DNA of 64,000 nt from Streptomyces sp. S4.7 (GCF_010384365.1 NZ_CP048397.1:2728001-2792000), one strand, 5' to 3'. Numbered from the stretch's first letter, positions 8,861 through 18,288 are shown. Numbers and translations: made by a program. Notes: generated by a model from the letters alone, not told the origin.

Positions 8861-10428
8861 TCTTCCTTCGTCGCCGGCACGGACACCATGCCCCGGTCGT
8901 CCGGCATCGTCTGCACCGTGAACATCGGTACGCCGTCCTGGGTCAGCGCCAGCGTGCGCGCCGCGTGGACCGGGCCGCCCGACTCGGGCTCCACCGTCAG
9001 CGCGTACGAGCCCTTGAGGCCCTGCGGCACCGGCGGCGTGACGGCCTGGGTCGTGCCGCCCTTGACCGTGTAGGTCTTGACGACCTGCTCGCCTCCCCCG
9101 CTGCCCGCCGAGGCCGTGACCTTCACCTTGCCGGTGCCGTCCGGCGCGGCCAGTGACAGCGTCGAGCCCTTGGCACGGTTGTCGGCGGCCGTGGCGCGCT
9201 CCGTCACCGGGCCGGTCGCCGGGATGAAGGCGACCTCCTGGTCGGTGCCCTTGCCCCGTACGACGCGCAGCGCGGCGACCACCGGGGTCTCGCCGGCGCC
9301 CTCCGCCGGGCCCAGCAGCACCGAGCCGGCCTCGCCCTTGGTGACGTCCCCCAGGTCGAGCGAGGCCGTCATGCCCGACTTGACGTTCAGTGTCTCGGCG
9401 GCGGTGGCCGGGACGATCGTGCCGCTCTTGCCGGCCAGCCGCACCTTCAGTTCGGCGTCGTCCTCACCGGGTGCGAAGACCACCAGTCGTACGGAGGTGG
9501 CGTCCGAGGGGATTCCGGGGAGCACCACGCTCGGGGCCGGATCGGCGGAGGCGGCAAGCCAGTCGCCGCCGAGCTTCTCGTCGGCGGCGTTCACCACGGC
9601 GCCCACGCGGCCCGTGCGGGTGCTGACGTGGACGGTGACGTCCGGCTGGGCCTCTGAGGTGAGGGTCGACAGCAGGACGGGGACGCTGGAGCGCGCCGGT
9701 ACCGGAATGCCCTCGCCCGTATCGGACTTGAGCGTGCCTTCCTTGCCGTAGAGCGCGACGTCGGCGACGGCCGCCGTGTCGTCCGGGTTGGTGAGGTGGA
9801 CGTAGTCCTGGCGCGCCTTGTCCGTGGAGGCACCGGGGAACCAGAAGTCGGTGTCGGGCGGGGTGCAGGTCGTACCGAACAGTCCGCGTCCGTCGCCGCC
9901 CGTGACCGTGGTGGTCTGCTGGGTGGTCCAGCCGGGCGCGAGACGGCCGGTGGCCGTGCCGACGAGTGCGGGGGCGTCCGAGGTGTTCTTCGTCCCGGAG
10001 ACGGGCTTGCCGGGCTCCTTGACGGCCAGGAACGGTTTGACCTCGGCGTCCGCCGCGGGCTCCTTCGCCTTGTCGTCCTCGGCCGTGTCGCCCGTCTGCT
10101 CCCCGTCCTTCTCGTCGTCCTGCTCGTCCTTCTTCTCGTCGTCGGCGGCCACGTCGTCCAAGGGCGCGGCGGAGGGCGCCAGTTCGGCCGCGCCGCCCGT
10201 GCCCGCGCCGTCCGTCCCGGCCGGTGTGAAAGAGGTGTACGCCGTCTCGGCCAGCTCCGACGTGCTGGGCGCGGGGCAGAGCAGGCTGCTGCGCTCCACG
10301 GGGAGCCGCGCGGGCGACTTCGCCGTCGCCGTCGTGTCGGCGCTGTCGGGCGCGCTGACCGCGGCGAAGCCGGTGACCGCGGCGAGTGCGGTGGCGGCCG
10401 CGATGAGGGAGAGGGTCGTGCGGTTCAC
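8842..10428 (-). CDS. Secreted DUF5719 family protein
   Basis: A 528-residue exported protein of unknown function. A Sec signal peptide covers about residues 1-26 (basic MNRTT, then an Ala/Leu-rich stretch). A low-complexity acidic linker follows (about residues 85-130, DEKKDEQDDEKDGEQ), then a beta-rich domain rich in Val, Thr and Gly. The GTG start overlaps the stop of the large glycosyltransferase gene by 4 bp, which means translational coupling and a shared role, presumably in envelope polysaccharide. The 3' end carries the tandem duplication at 8812-8860. Family assignment is from overall pattern and context. Confidence 0.75.
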   Translation of the reverse strand: MNRTTLSLIAAATALAAVTGFAAVSAPDSADTTATAKSPARLPVERSSLLCPAPSTSELAETAYTSFTPAGTDGAGTGGAAELAPSAAPLDDVAADDEKKDEQDDEKDGEQTGDTAEDDKAKEPAADAEVKPFLAVKEPGKPVSGTKNTSDAPALVGTATGRLAPGWTTQQTTTVTGGDGRGLFGTTCTPPDTDFWFPGASTDKARQDYVHLTNPDDTAAVADVALYGKEGTLKSDTGEGIPVPARSSVPVLLSTLTSEAQPDVTVHVSTRTGRVGAVVNAADEKLGGDWLAASADPAPSVVLPGIPSDATSVRLVVFAPGEDDAELKVRLAGKSGTIVPATAAETLNVKSGMTASLDLGDVTKGEAGSVLLGPAEGAGETPVVAALRVVRGKGTDQEVAFIPATGPVTERATAADNRAKGSTLSLAAPDGTGKVKVTASAGSGGGEQVVKTYTVKGGTTQAVTPPVPQGLKGSYALTVEPESGGPVHAARTLALTQDGVPMFTVQTMPDDRGMVSVPATKEDLSVLK

Positions 10429-13400
10429 TTGTTGCTGCTCCCGTCGGGACGCTGCTCGTTCTCATTGCCGTCGGTGTAAGGCGGTTGAGGCGCGGTGTAG
10501 GGCTGCTGCCCCTCGGCGTACGGCTGTTGGACGACGTATCCGTACTGGTCGTACTGGACCGGCGCCTGCTGCTGGTACTGGTCCGCCGGATACTGCTGGT
10601 ACTGCTGGTATCCGTCGGCGTCGTACTGAGGAGCGCCCTCGTACTGCTGCGTCCCGTCGTACTGCTGCCCGCCCTGATGGGGGGCGCCTTCGTACTGCTG
10701 CTGTTCGTCCTGCCCGCCCTGGTACTGCTGTTCGTTCGTGTACGAGCCGTAGTCCGCGCCCTGGTGGGACGACCGGCCGTCCCACTCCCCGTACGACTGC
10801 TGCTGCGGAACAGCCGCGGCGGCGTACGGGGCCTCCGCCGGGGGCGGCGGGACGGTCGTCACGCTGTCGTCGCCACCACTGTCGGCTCCTTCCGCGGTCT
10901 CCGCCTCCGCCTGGGCCGCGGCCCGCAGCCTGCGCGCCCGGCGGCCCTCACCGGAGACGGGCTGTGCGGGCACATCGGCCCGCTCGTCGGGCAGGTCGTC
11001 GTCGATCTCCCGGCGCCGGCCCGGCAGGGCGAGCACGAGCAGTACGACGCCGAGCGCGGCCTGCGCCCAGACCCACGCGGTGTGGGCGAACGAGTCCTCG
11101 TAGGTGAGGTCGAGCCTGCCGCCCTCGGCGGGGAGCTCGAAGCCCTGCGCCCAGCCGTCGACGGTCGTCTTCTCGAGGAGGCGGCCGTCGAGCGTGGCCT
11201 GCCAGCCCTCGGCGGCCCGGTCGGCGATCCGCAGCACACGTCCGGCCTTGCCGGCCGGGATGTCGGTGTGCGCCTCGACCGTGGACGATCCGACGGGCAG
11301 CGGCTCGGCGTCGCTCTCGCCCTCGACGATCGTGGCCCGCGAGATCTGACGGTCGACGCGCCACAGCGCACTGCCGTCGAGCTGGCTGAGCCGGCTCAGG
11401 CCCGGGGTGGCGTCGAGCACGCGCGACATCTGCGCCGGGGCGCCGTCCCGGACGAGGACGTAGCGGATCGCGAAGCCGCTGAGCTGGTCGGTCTGGTCGG
11501 CGCCGGAGCCCGCGACCAGACGGCCGACGACCTTGTCGAGCCCGGGGTCGCTGCCGCCGGACTCGGTCAGCTCGGCGTCGCCGAGCCGGCCGCCGGAGCC
11601 GCGCACGAGCGAGTACGAGACCTCCGCGGGCGACGTACCACCGAGGATCAGTGTGCGCGGCTGGTCACGGGTGATGCTCTCCTCGGCGACGAACGCCGGT
11701 ACCTGCACCGGGTCGCGCAGCTCCAGCGGGCCCGACGCGCCACTGAGCATCCAGCCGCCCGCGGCGAGCAGCGGGGCCGCCCCGGCCGCGACGGCGATGA
11801 GCGCGGCGACGGGCTGGCGCCAGCCGAAGCTCTGGCTCGCGACGCGTTCCCTGGCGCCGTCGGCGCCGAGGACGGCGGCCGCGATGAGCGCGAGGCCGTA
11901 CAGGAGCGTGGCGGGGCCGGCCCAGCCGGAGTTGTTCGCGAGAACGGCGAAGACCAGCGCCACCAGGGCGGTCACCCAGGCCGCGCGCACGGCGAACTGC
12001 CGCTCGCCGCGCAGCAGCGCGGCCAGCGCCGCCAGGACGACGCCGATCAGCAGCACCCCGCCCGCGGCCTTGGGGCCGCCGGGGCTCATGCCGAGCAGAT
12101 CGAGCGCGGTCGCCTGTCCGGTACCGAACTCCAGCCCCGCCTCATGGAAGAGGTTGGACGGTGACGTCAGCAGCGAGAGCGACCAGGGGGCCAGGACGAG
12201 CAGCGGGGTGCCGACCACGGCCAGCAGGCGCAGCCCGTACGCCACGATGTCGTCGCGGCGCAGGGCCAGGACGGCGAGGCCGAGGACGAGCGCGATCGGC
12301 CAGACGATCGGGGTGAACGCCATCGCGAGGGTGAGCAGGAAGGTGTACGCCCAGGTGGCGCGCCAGCTCCCTCGTGCGGCGCCGGTGGCGCCTTCCTTCG
12401 GCTCGGCGCGGATCCCGTACGCGGCGACGGCCGCCCGCGCGATCAGCGGCAGCAGGACGGCCAGCACGGCCGTGCCGAGCCGTCCGGTGGCCAGGGCGCC
12501 GGTGGCGGCGGGCAGGAAGGCGTACGCGACGCTCGCCCAGGCCCGCAGCAGCTTCGATTCGACGAGCGGCCGGGAGGCGAAGTACGCGGTGACTCCGGCC
12601 AGCGGCACGGAGCAGACGAGGAGCAGGGTCAGCGCGAAGCCGGTCGATCCGAGGAACAGCGCCGACAGGGCCGCGAGGACCGCGAGGTAGGGCGGCGCGG
12701 TCTGGGTGCCGCCCGTGCCGACGGGGTGCCAGCCGTCGGCGTAACGGGACCAGAGGCCCGCCACGTCCGGCGGCGCGGGCAGCAGCGCGCCGCCCGCGAG
12801 GGCGCCGCCGCCGAGCAGGGCCCGGCAGGCGACGAGTGAGACGACGAGCAGTACGGCGAAGAGGACGGGGCCCGGCTTGTGCGCGAGGCGCTTCAGCCTG
12901 GCGAACTGCTCGATCTCCAGAAAGTCCGCGTCGTCCCCGCCGGGGCCCGACTCCACCGCGCCGTGGCGTGAGCCACCGGCTTCGGTCTCAGAGCCGCCAC
13001 CGAGGCTTCCAGCTACTTGCTCGACCGTTGCCCGGACGGTGGCGCCGGGTGGCGGGAAAAGCGCGCGGAGTTCACTTGCCTCGACGACGCCTTTGCCGCG
13101 TCGTTTTCGCGCGCCGATGATTCTGCCGGGCCGCAGGAGCGTGCCGGACAGGCCCATGACCTCGTCGACGGCCTGTCCCGGCGCCTTGCCCACCAAGTAG
13201 GCGACGGTGCGCAGGAGTGTGCCGACGACGAGTCGCAGTAGTACGTAGGGCAGGACGGCGCCGCGCGAGTTGACGAGCATCGTGTAGACGGCGCCGGCCT
13301 TGTCGACCCGGTGCGGGTTGACGACGGAGCGGCCCGCGCAGTCGACGGTGCGGCGCTCGCGTGCTGCGGCCTCGGCGTGCCTGAGGACGGCGTCGGGCGC

Positions 13401-14183
13401 GACGAGCACCCGGTGTCCCGCGGCGTGCGCGCGCCAGCACAGGTCCACGTCGTCGCGCATCAGCGGGAGTCTGCGGTCGAAGCCGCCGAGCTCCTCCCAC
13501 ACGTCCCGGCGGATGAGCATGCCCGCGCTGGAGACGGAGAGGACGGTGCGGACCTGGTCGTGCTGGCCCTGGTCCTGTTCGCGCCGGTCCAGCCCGGTCC
13601 AGCGGCGCCCGCTGTTGGCGATGGAGACACCGACCTCCAGGAGCTGCTTGCGGTCGTACCAGCCGCGCAGCTTGGGGCCGACGATCGCGGCGTGCGAGTC
13701 GGTGTCGACGACGCGCAGCAGTTCGGCGAGGGCGTCGGGCTCGGGCGCGCAGTCGTCGTGGAGCAGCCACAGCCACTGCACGGGCTCGCCGTGGGGCAGG
13801 TCGGGCATGTCGTACGCCTCGTCGTGCCAGGTTCTGGTGACGGGGTCCCAGCCGCTCGGCCGTTTCAGATACGGCAGGTCGTCGGGTGTCAGCGCGCCGG
13901 CGGTGCGGACCGCCTCCTCGACGGCCGTACCGAAGCTGGTGCGGCGGGCGAGGTGGACGACGCGGTCCGGGCCGAGCGATTCGGTGAGCAGCGTGGCCGA
14001 TTCGTCGGCGCTGCCGGTGTCGGCGGCGATGACGTTCTGTACGGGGCGTTCCTGGCCGATCAGCCCGGTGAGGGCGTCGGGGAGCCAGCGGGCACCGTCG
14101 TGGGAGACGAGCACGGCGGTGACGACGTGCCGCGGGTACTCCGGTGCGGTGGCTGAATCGAACGCGGCTGTGGTGGCGGACAT
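10425..14183 (-). CDS. Large membrane glycosyltransferase, family 2
   Basis: A 1,252-residue protein with three parts. Residues 10-310 form a GT-A family 2 domain: VTAVLVSHDGARWLP, acidic motif LLHDDCAPEPDAL, and acceptor region SAGMLIRRDVWEELGGFD with MRDDVDLCW. Residues about 470-1100 hold many membrane segments plus an extracytoplasmic stretch. The last 110 residues are a disordered tail rich in Gln/Tyr. It probably moves a sugar onto a lipid-linked or cell-wall acceptor; donor and acceptor are unknown. ATG at 14183 (MSATTAAFDSATA) has GGAGGG upstream. The more distal in-frame start adds only Arg/Pro-rich residues and was not used. Translationally coupled to the DUF5719 gene. Confidence 0.85.
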   Translation of the reverse strand: MSATTAAFDSATAPEYPRHVVTAVLVSHDGARWLPDALTGLIGQERPVQNVIAADTGSADESATLLTESLGPDRVVHLARRTSFGTAVEEAVRTAGALTPDDLPYLKRPSGWDPVTRTWHDEAYDMPDLPHGEPVQWLWLLHDDCAPEPDALAELLRVVDTDSHAAIVGPKLRGWYDRKQLLEVGVSIANSGRRWTGLDRREQDQGQHDQVRTVLSVSSAGMLIRRDVWEELGGFDRRLPLMRDDVDLCWRAHAAGHRVLVAPDAVLRHAEAAARERRTVDCAGRSVVNPHRVDKAGAVYTMLVNSRGAVLPYVLLRLVVGTLLRTVAYLVGKAPGQAVDEVMGLSGTLLRPGRIIGARKRRGKGVVEASELRALFPPPGATVRATVEQVAGSLGGGSETEAGGSRHGAVESGPGGDDADFLEIEQFARLKRLAHKPGPVLFAVLLVVSLVACRALLGGGALAGGALLPAPPDVAGLWSRYADGWHPVGTGGTQTAPPYLAVLAALSALFLGSTGFALTLLLVCSVPLAGVTAYFASRPLVESKLLRAWASVAYAFLPAATGALATGRLGTAVLAVLLPLIARAAVAAYGIRAEPKEGATGAARGSWRATWAYTFLLTLAMAFTPIVWPIALVLGLAVLALRRDDIVAYGLRLLAVVGTPLLVLAPWSLSLLTSPSNLFHEAGLEFGTGQATALDLLGMSPGGPKAAGGVLLIGVVLAALAALLRGERQFAVRAAWVTALVALVFAVLANNSGWAGPATLLYGLALIAAAVLGADGARERVASQSFGWRQPVAALIAVAAGAAPLLAAGGWMLSGASGPLELRDPVQVPAFVAEESITRDQPRTLILGGTSPAEVSYSLVRGSGGRLGDAELTESGGSDPGLDKVVGRLVAGSGADQTDQLSGFAIRYVLVRDGAPAQMSRVLDATPGLSRLSQLDGSALWRVDRQISRATIVEGESDAEPLPVGSSTVEAHTDIPAGKAGRVLRIADRAAEGWQATLDGRLLEKTTVDGWAQGFELPAEGGRLDLTYEDSFAHTAWVWAQAALGVVLLVLALPGRRREIDDDLPDERADVPAQPVSGEGRRARRLRAAAQAEAETAEGADSGGDDSVTTVPPPPAEAPYAAAAVPQQQSYGEWDGRSSHQGADYGSYTNEQQYQGGQDEQQQYEGAPHQGGQQYDGTQQYEGAPQYDADGYQQYQQYPADQYQQQAPVQYDQYGYVVQQPYAEGQQPYTAPQPPYTDGNENEQRPDGSSNK

Positions 14184-14349
14184 CGAGGTAGGGGCCCTCC
14201 GGCCGGGGGGTCGCCCCGACGGGGCGTTGGGGCGTCTCGGACGGGGCCCCACACTAACGGTACGAACAAGCACCGGATCGCCGAGCGCCTGGACAAAGCG
14301 GACGACGCGGGAGACAGCGCCGGGCCGGGCGGCGCGTGCCGGTCACGAC

Positions 14350-14392
14350 AACGGTCCGCCGCCTGCGAAGAGGACGCAGATGACGGACCGTT
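14350..14392 (-). terminator. Hairpin after whiB
   Basis: The outer arms AACGGTCCG (14350-14358) and CGGACCGTT (14384-14392) enclose inner arms CTGCG/CGCAG, forming a nested stem about 70 bp past the whiB stop. The 278-bp gap between whiB and the glycosyltransferase gene otherwise shows no gene. Confidence 0.5.
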
Positions 14393-14461
14393 CGGAGATC
14401 GCCTCGCGAGGTCTCGCGCGGGCTATCGCGCTGGGCGCGTGCGGAGATTGGCTGGAACTGT

Positions 14462-14725
14462 TCAAACCGCGGCCTTCTTGAGACGCCTGCGTTCGCGCTC
14501 GGAGAGACCGCCCCAGATACCGAACCTCTCGTCGTTGGCGAGGGCGTACTCCAGGCATTCGGAGCGGACCTCACAGGCGAGACAGACCTTCTTCGCCTCC
14601 CGGGTGGAGCCGCCCTTCTCGGGGAAGAAGGACTCGGGATCGGTCTGGGCGCACAACGCGCGCTCCTGCCAGCCGAGTTCCTCGTCCGCGTCCTCGACCA
14701 GCAGTTGTTCGAACAGCTCGGTCAT
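14462..14725 (-). CDS. whiB: WhiB, iron-sulfur developmental regulator
   Basis: An 87-residue Wbl protein that binds a [4Fe-4S] cluster through C25, C48, C51 and C57, with the turn motif GIWGG (69-73) and basic C-terminus ERERRRLKKAAV. Length and sequence match Streptomyces WhiB, which works with WhiA to trigger sporulation septation. It is the orthologue of mycobacterial WhiB2 and sits in the same neighbourhood (beside fbiA/fbiB). GAGGGG lies just ahead of the ATG. A sigma-70-type promoter is visible about 75 bp upstream, inside a 650-bp intergenic region that is strikingly AT-rich for this genome. Confidence 0.95.
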   Translation of the reverse strand: MTELFEQLLVEDADEELGWQERALCAQTDPESFFPEKGGSTREAKKVCLACEVRSECLEYALANDERFGIWGGLSERERRRLKKAAV

Positions 14726-14798
14726 GTGCGCCCCTCGTCTGTCTTTACGTCCCCGTGCTTGCGGCCGCTACCGTTTTCGGCCGAACGACACGAGTGAA

Positions 14799-14828
14799 AT
14801 TACAAGTGTGCGGATACGAGCCAGTCAA
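14799..14828 (-). promoter_or_regulatory. Likely whiB promoter
   Basis: On the minus strand TTGACT (14828-14823) and TGTAAT (14804-14799) are separated by 18 bases, a good vegetative-type promoter for Streptomyces, predicting a 5' leader of about 65 nt. A GACAC pentamer, the core of reported WhiA sites, lies on the plus strand at 14787-14791 near the predicted start site; a link to WhiA is speculative. The region 14770-14930 around it is clearly AT-richer than its surroundings. Confidence 0.6.
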
Positions 14829-15142
14829 GCCGAGATCTGCTATTGGTCCCGGTATTCACTCTGCGGAACCAAGGCTATGCGGAAAGTGTTCAAATCACCA
14901 AAAACCTGACACATGCCACCGGCCTGTGCGCATCCACTCCTCCCCGAGGGAGACGTCGGGAGCCGTGTCGATGTTGCGATCCAGCCACCGAAGCGATTCG
15001 AATCACAGTCCGGTCACGAGAGTGCGACGGTGTTTGCGAGCCCGGCTGCAGCGCCATGTCTCCCCGTCAGCGACCGCACAAACCTTTCCGCTGACTCAGC
15101 AACCGGATGAGGTGAAAGATTGCCGCCAAATCGGTCATTGAG

Positions 15143-15164
15143 TTGACAAGTGGGAACCGTTCCC
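15143..15164 (+). promoter_or_regulatory. -35 element and palindromic operator before the Cys leader ORF
   Basis: TTGACA at 15143-15148 would place a transcription start near 15178-15180, on the ATG of the poly-cysteine ORF, so a leaderless transcript is possible. Between it and the start lies the perfect inverted repeat GGGAAC-C-GTTCCC (15152-15164), a typical place for a repressor. It also contains GGAAC, like an ECF-sigma -35 element. No good -10 hexamer is seen. Confidence 0.45.
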
Positions 15165-15179
15165 GCCACCTTTGAATGC

Positions 15180-15275
15180 ATGCCGGTCACCTCAGCGACG
15201 CACGCGACCCACACCCGTGGATTCCGCTCTGCTGTCCAGGCCCGCTGTTGCTGTTCCTGCTGTCCGTGCTGTTGA
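15180..15275 (+). CDS. Poly-cysteine leader peptide (putative attenuator ORF)
   Basis: A 31-codon ORF, ATG to TGA, lies 99 bp upstream of the cysteine-dioxygenase-like gene. It starts MPVTSATHATHTRG and its last nine sense codons read C-C-C-S-C-C-P-C-C directly before the stop: seven cysteines, four TGT and three TGC. Such a run is very improbable by chance. Poly-cysteine upstream ORFs that act as cysteine sensors have been described in mycobacteria; here the downstream gene breaks down cysteine, which fits. There is no clear ribosome site, but the TTGACA at 15143 suggests a leaderless start. Between the ORF and the next gene lies a pyrimidine-rich tract (15296-15316) that might pair with the GAGGAA ribosome site at 15358. 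The mechanism is inferred. Confidence 0.7.
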   Translation: MPVTSATHATHTRGFRSAVQARCCCSCCPCC

Positions 15276-15374
15276 GCCACTGAAGCTCCGGCCGTACGTC
15301 TCCTTCCCCACCCTTTTTCGCGCACTTGCCCCGCGCCCCCCACGCACGCCTTCTGCCGAGGAACCTCCACACCC

Positions 15375-15875
15375 ATGAACAGCGACAGCGACCTTCAGAT
15401 CGCAGGCGATCTCCTTGAGGTGCCGCACCTCCTCCAGCCCGCCCGTGAGCACCCCGCCACCGTGGCCGAATTCGCCGGTCTGGCCCGTACCATCGCCGCC
15501 GACCGCGCGCGGTGGGCCGTACTCGTCGAGTACGACGCGGCCAGCCGCTGGTACCACCGGCTGGGCACCGGTCCCGGCTACGAGGTGTGGCTGCTCTCCT
15601 GGGTGCCCGGCCAGCGCAGCGGACTGCACGACCACGGCCGCTCCTCGGGCGTACTGACCCTCCTCGAAGGCGAACTGACGGAGCGTACGCGGACGGCCGG
15701 CCGCAGACTCCTGGGCGGCGCGCAGCGGGTCTTCGCCCCCGGATACGTCCACGAGGTGGTCAACGATTCGCTCGAACCGGCCGTGAGTCTGCACATCTAC
15801 TACCCGGGTCTGACCGAGATGCCGATGCACTCCGCCCGGTGCGCCCCGGCGGCCCAGGATGTCGTACCCGCCTGA
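15375..15875 (+). CDS. Cysteine dioxygenase family protein
   Basis: A 166-residue cupin of the cysteine dioxygenase type, predicted to oxidise L-cysteine (or a related thiol) to the sulfinate with a mononuclear Fe(II). Iron ligands appear as H85 and H87 in GLHDHGRSSG and H126 in YVHEVVN. The length fits bacterial CDO. ATG at 15375 follows GAGGAACCTCCACACCC. It is preceded by the poly-cysteine leader ORF and followed after 13 bp by cofD, so part of the F420 operon may be read through from it. The substrate could also be another thiol such as mercaptopropionate; the leader ORF favours cysteine. Confidence 0.88.
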   Translation: MNSDSDLQIAGDLLEVPHLLQPAREHPATVAEFAGLARTIAADRARWAVLVEYDAASRWYHRLGTGPGYEVWLLSWVPGQRSGLHDHGRSSGVLTLLEGELTERTRTAGRRLLGGAQRVFAPGYVHEVVNDSLEPAVSLHIYYPGLTEMPMHSARCAPAAQDVVPA

Positions 15876-15888
15876 CAAACTGCACGGC

Positions 15889-16857
15889 ATGCGCATTGTG
15901 GTTCTGGCCGGCGGTATCGGCGGTGCCCGTTTCCTGCGTGGCCTCAAACAGGCCGCGCCGGACGCGGACATCACGGTGATCGGCAACACCGGTGACGACA
16001 TCCATCTGTTCGGGCTGAAGGTCTGTCCGGACCTCGACACGGTGATGTACACCCTCGGGGGTGGCATCAATGAGGAGCAGGGCTGGGGACGTTCCGACGA
16101 GACGTTCCAGGTCAAGGCGGAGCTTGCGGCGTACGGCGTGGGGCCCGAGTGGTTCGGCCTCGGCGACCGCGACTTCGCCACCCATATCGTCCGTACACAG
16201 ATGCTCGGCGCCGGTTACCCCTTGAGCGCGGTGACCGAGGCGCTCTGCGCGCGCTGGAAGCCGGGAGTCCGGCTGCTGCCGATGTCCGACGACCGCGTCG
16301 AGACGCATGTCGCGATCGATGTGCCGGACAGTCCCACGGGCGAGCGCAAGGCCGTGCACTTCCAGGAGTACTGGGTGAAGATGCGGGCCTCTGTGGAAGC
16401 GCACGCGGTCGTGCCCGTCGGCGCCGACCAGGCGAAGCCGGCGCCCGGTGTGCTGGAGGCGGTCGCCCAGGCCGACGTCATCCTCTTCCCGCCGTCCAAC
16501 CCCGTCGTCAGCATCGGCACGATCCTGGCCGTGCCGGGGATCCGCGAGGCGATCGCCGACGCCGGGGTGCCTGTCGTCGGGCTCTCGCCCATCGTCGGGG
16601 ACGCGCCGGTGCGCGGGATGGCCGACAAGGTCCTCGCGGCGATCGGCGTCGAGTCGACGGCCACCGCCGTGGCGCAGCACTACGGCTCGGGGCTGCTGGA
16701 CGGCTGGCTGGTCGACACCGTGGACGCGGCATCCGTCGCCGAGATCGAGGGCGCGGGGATCCGCAGCCGGGCCGTACCACTGATGATGACCGATCTGGAC
16801 GCGACGGCCGCGATGGCGCGTGAGGCGCTGGCGCTGGCCGAGGAGGTGCGGGCATGA
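15889..16857 (+). CDS. cofD: 2-phospho-L-lactate transferase (F420 biosynthesis)
   Basis: Joins the lactyl- or enolpyruvyl-phospho group to the deazaflavin Fo to make (dehydro)F420-0; called fbiA in actinobacteria. The 322-residue protein starts [19 protein letters not shown], with further family segments [20 protein letters not shown] and [18 protein letters not shown] 15889 is preferred because the conserved glycine-rich start follows directly; an in-frame ATG at 15859 would overlap the previous gene and has no better ribosome site. The stop overlaps the fbiB start by 4 bp (ATGA), showing translational coupling. Confidence 0.95.
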   Translation: MRIVVLAGGIGGARFLRGLKQAAPDADITVIGNTGDDIHLFGLKVCPDLDTVMYTLGGGINEEQGWGRSDETFQVKAELAAYGVGPEWFGLGDRDFATHIVRTQMLGAGYPLSAVTEALCARWKPGVRLLPMSDDRVETHVAIDVPDSPTGERKAVHFQEYWVKMRASVEAHAVVPVGADQAKPAPGVLEAVAQADVILFPPSNPVVSIGTILAVPGIREAIADAGVPVVGLSPIVGDAPVRGMADKVLAAIGVESTATAVAQHYGSGLLDGWLVDTVDAASVAEIEGAGIRSRAVPLMMTDLDATAAMAREALALAEEVRA

Positions 16858-18242
16858 CGACGCCCGACGGAAGCGGAAGCGAAGACGGGCGCGAAGGCTC
16901 AGGAGTCGAGGCGGGGGCGCGCGCCGACGCGGGCGTCCTGTCCTACAGCGTGCGGGCGCTCGACGGTCTGCCCGAGGTCCGCGCGGGCGACGACATCGCG
17001 AAGCTCGTCGTCGCGGCGGGACCGGGTCTGGCCGACGGGGACATCCTCCTCGTCACCTCGAAGATCGTGTCCAAGGCCGAGGGCAGGATCGTCGAGGCGC
17101 AAGACCGTGAGCCGGCGATAGACGCCGAGACCGTCCGCGTCGTGGCGCGGCGCGGACCGCTGCGGATCGTGGAGAACCGGCAGGGTCTGGTGATGGCCGC
17201 GGCCGGCGTCGACGCGTCCAACACCCCACCGGGGACTGTGCTGTTGCTGCCCGAGGACTCCGACGCCTCGGCCCGTGCGATCCGGGAGGGGCTGCGGGAC
17301 GCGCTGGGCGTGGACGTCGGCGTGATCGTCACGGACACCTTCGGCCGGCCGTGGCGCAACGGGCTGACGGACGTCGCGATCGGCGCGGCGGGAGTGCGGG
17401 TCCTGGACGACCTGCGCGGCGGTAGGGACGCGCACGGCAATCCGCTGGGCGCGACGGTCGTCGCTCTCGCCGACGAGCTGGCCGCCGCGGGCGACCTGGT
17501 GAAGGGCAAGGCCGCCGGGCTGCCGGTGGCGGTCGTGACCGGCCTCGGGCGGCTGGTGGGCGACCCGGCGGACGGCGAATCGGCGGACGGCGCACGGGCG
17601 ATGGTGCGGGTCGCGGCCGACGACATGTTCCGGCTCGGGACGTCCGAGGCGGTACGGGAAGCGGTCACCCAGCGCCGTACGGTCCGGGAGTTCACCGACG
17701 AGCCGGTCGACGCGGGCGCGGTCCGCCGCGCGGTCGCCGCGGCCGTGACGGCCCCGGCGCCGCATCACACGACGCCGTGGCGGTTCGTCCTGCTGGAGTC
17801 GCCCGAGTCGCGTCTGCGGCTCGTCGACGCGATGCGGGACGCGTGGATCGCGGACCTGCGACGCGACGGCAAGTCGGAGGAGTCGGTCGCCAAACGCGTA
17901 CGGCGCGGGAACGTGCTGCGCGACGCGCCGTATCTGGTGGTGCCGTGTCTGGTGGCGGACGGCGCGCACACGTACGGGGACGCGCGGCGCGACACGGCGG
18001 AGCGCGAGATGTTCGTGGTCGCGACGGGCGCCGGTGTGCAGAACTTCCTGGTGGCGCTGGCCGGGGAGCGGCTCGGCTCCGCGTGGGTGTCCTCCACGAT
18101 GTTCTGCCGCGACGTCGTACGGGACGTGCTCGAACTGCCCGCGAACTGGGACCCGATGGGCGCGGTGGCGGTCGGTCACGCGGCGGTACCGCCGAAGAGC
18201 CGGCCGGGGCGGGCGCCGGAGGACTTCATCGAGGTGCGGTGA
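16854..18242 (+). CDS. fbiB: Bifunctional F420 gamma-glutamyl ligase / FMN reductase FbiB
   Basis: A 462-residue two-domain enzyme. Residues about 28-255 are the CofE ligase that adds glutamates to F420-0 ([39 protein letters not shown]). Residues about 265-455 are a nitroreductase-fold FMN domain ([30 protein letters not shown]) that reduces dehydro-F420-0. The two-domain form is typical of actinobacteria; archaeal CofE lacks the second domain. The first 25 residues are Gly/Glu-rich and probably disordered. Coupled to cofD by a 4-bp overlap; a hairpin terminator follows. Confidence 0.95.
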   Translation: MTTPDGSGSEDGREGSGVEAGARADAGVLSYSVRALDGLPEVRAGDDIAKLVVAAGPGLADGDILLVTSKIVSKAEGRIVEAQDREPAIDAETVRVVARRGPLRIVENRQGLVMAAAGVDASNTPPGTVLLLPEDSDASARAIREGLRDALGVDVGVIVTDTFGRPWRNGLTDVAIGAAGVRVLDDLRGGRDAHGNPLGATVVALADELAAAGDLVKGKAAGLPVAVVTGLGRLVGDPADGESADGARAMVRVAADDMFRLGTSEAVREAVTQRRTVREFTDEPVDAGAVRRAVAAAVTAPAPHHTTPWRFVLLESPESRLRLVDAMRDAWIADLRRDGKSEESVAKRVRRGNVLRDAPYLVVPCLVADGAHTYGDARRDTAEREMFVVATGAGVQNFLVALAGERLGSAWVSSTMFCRDVVRDVLELPANWDPMGAVAVGHAAVPPKSRPGRAPEDFIEVR

Positions 18243-18246
18243 GCCA

Positions 18247-18288
18247 AGGGGTGTCTTCCCGATCCGGCCCGCTCGGAAAGACACCCCT
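18247..18288 (+). terminator. Terminator hairpin after fbiB
   Basis: AGGGGTGTCTT (18247-18257) pairs with AAGACACCCCT (18278-18288) across a 20-nt loop, five bases after the fbiB stop. Its right arm touches the outer edge of the inverted-repeat element that starts at about 18285. Confidence 0.6.

Noticed and set aside
15176..15283. Alternative leader ORF MHAGHLSDARDPHPW in another frame over the poly-Cys ORF
   Set aside because: It has only one Cys pair and a Leu-rich tail. The seven-Cys run in the frame from 15180 is the more specific signal, though both starts are open.
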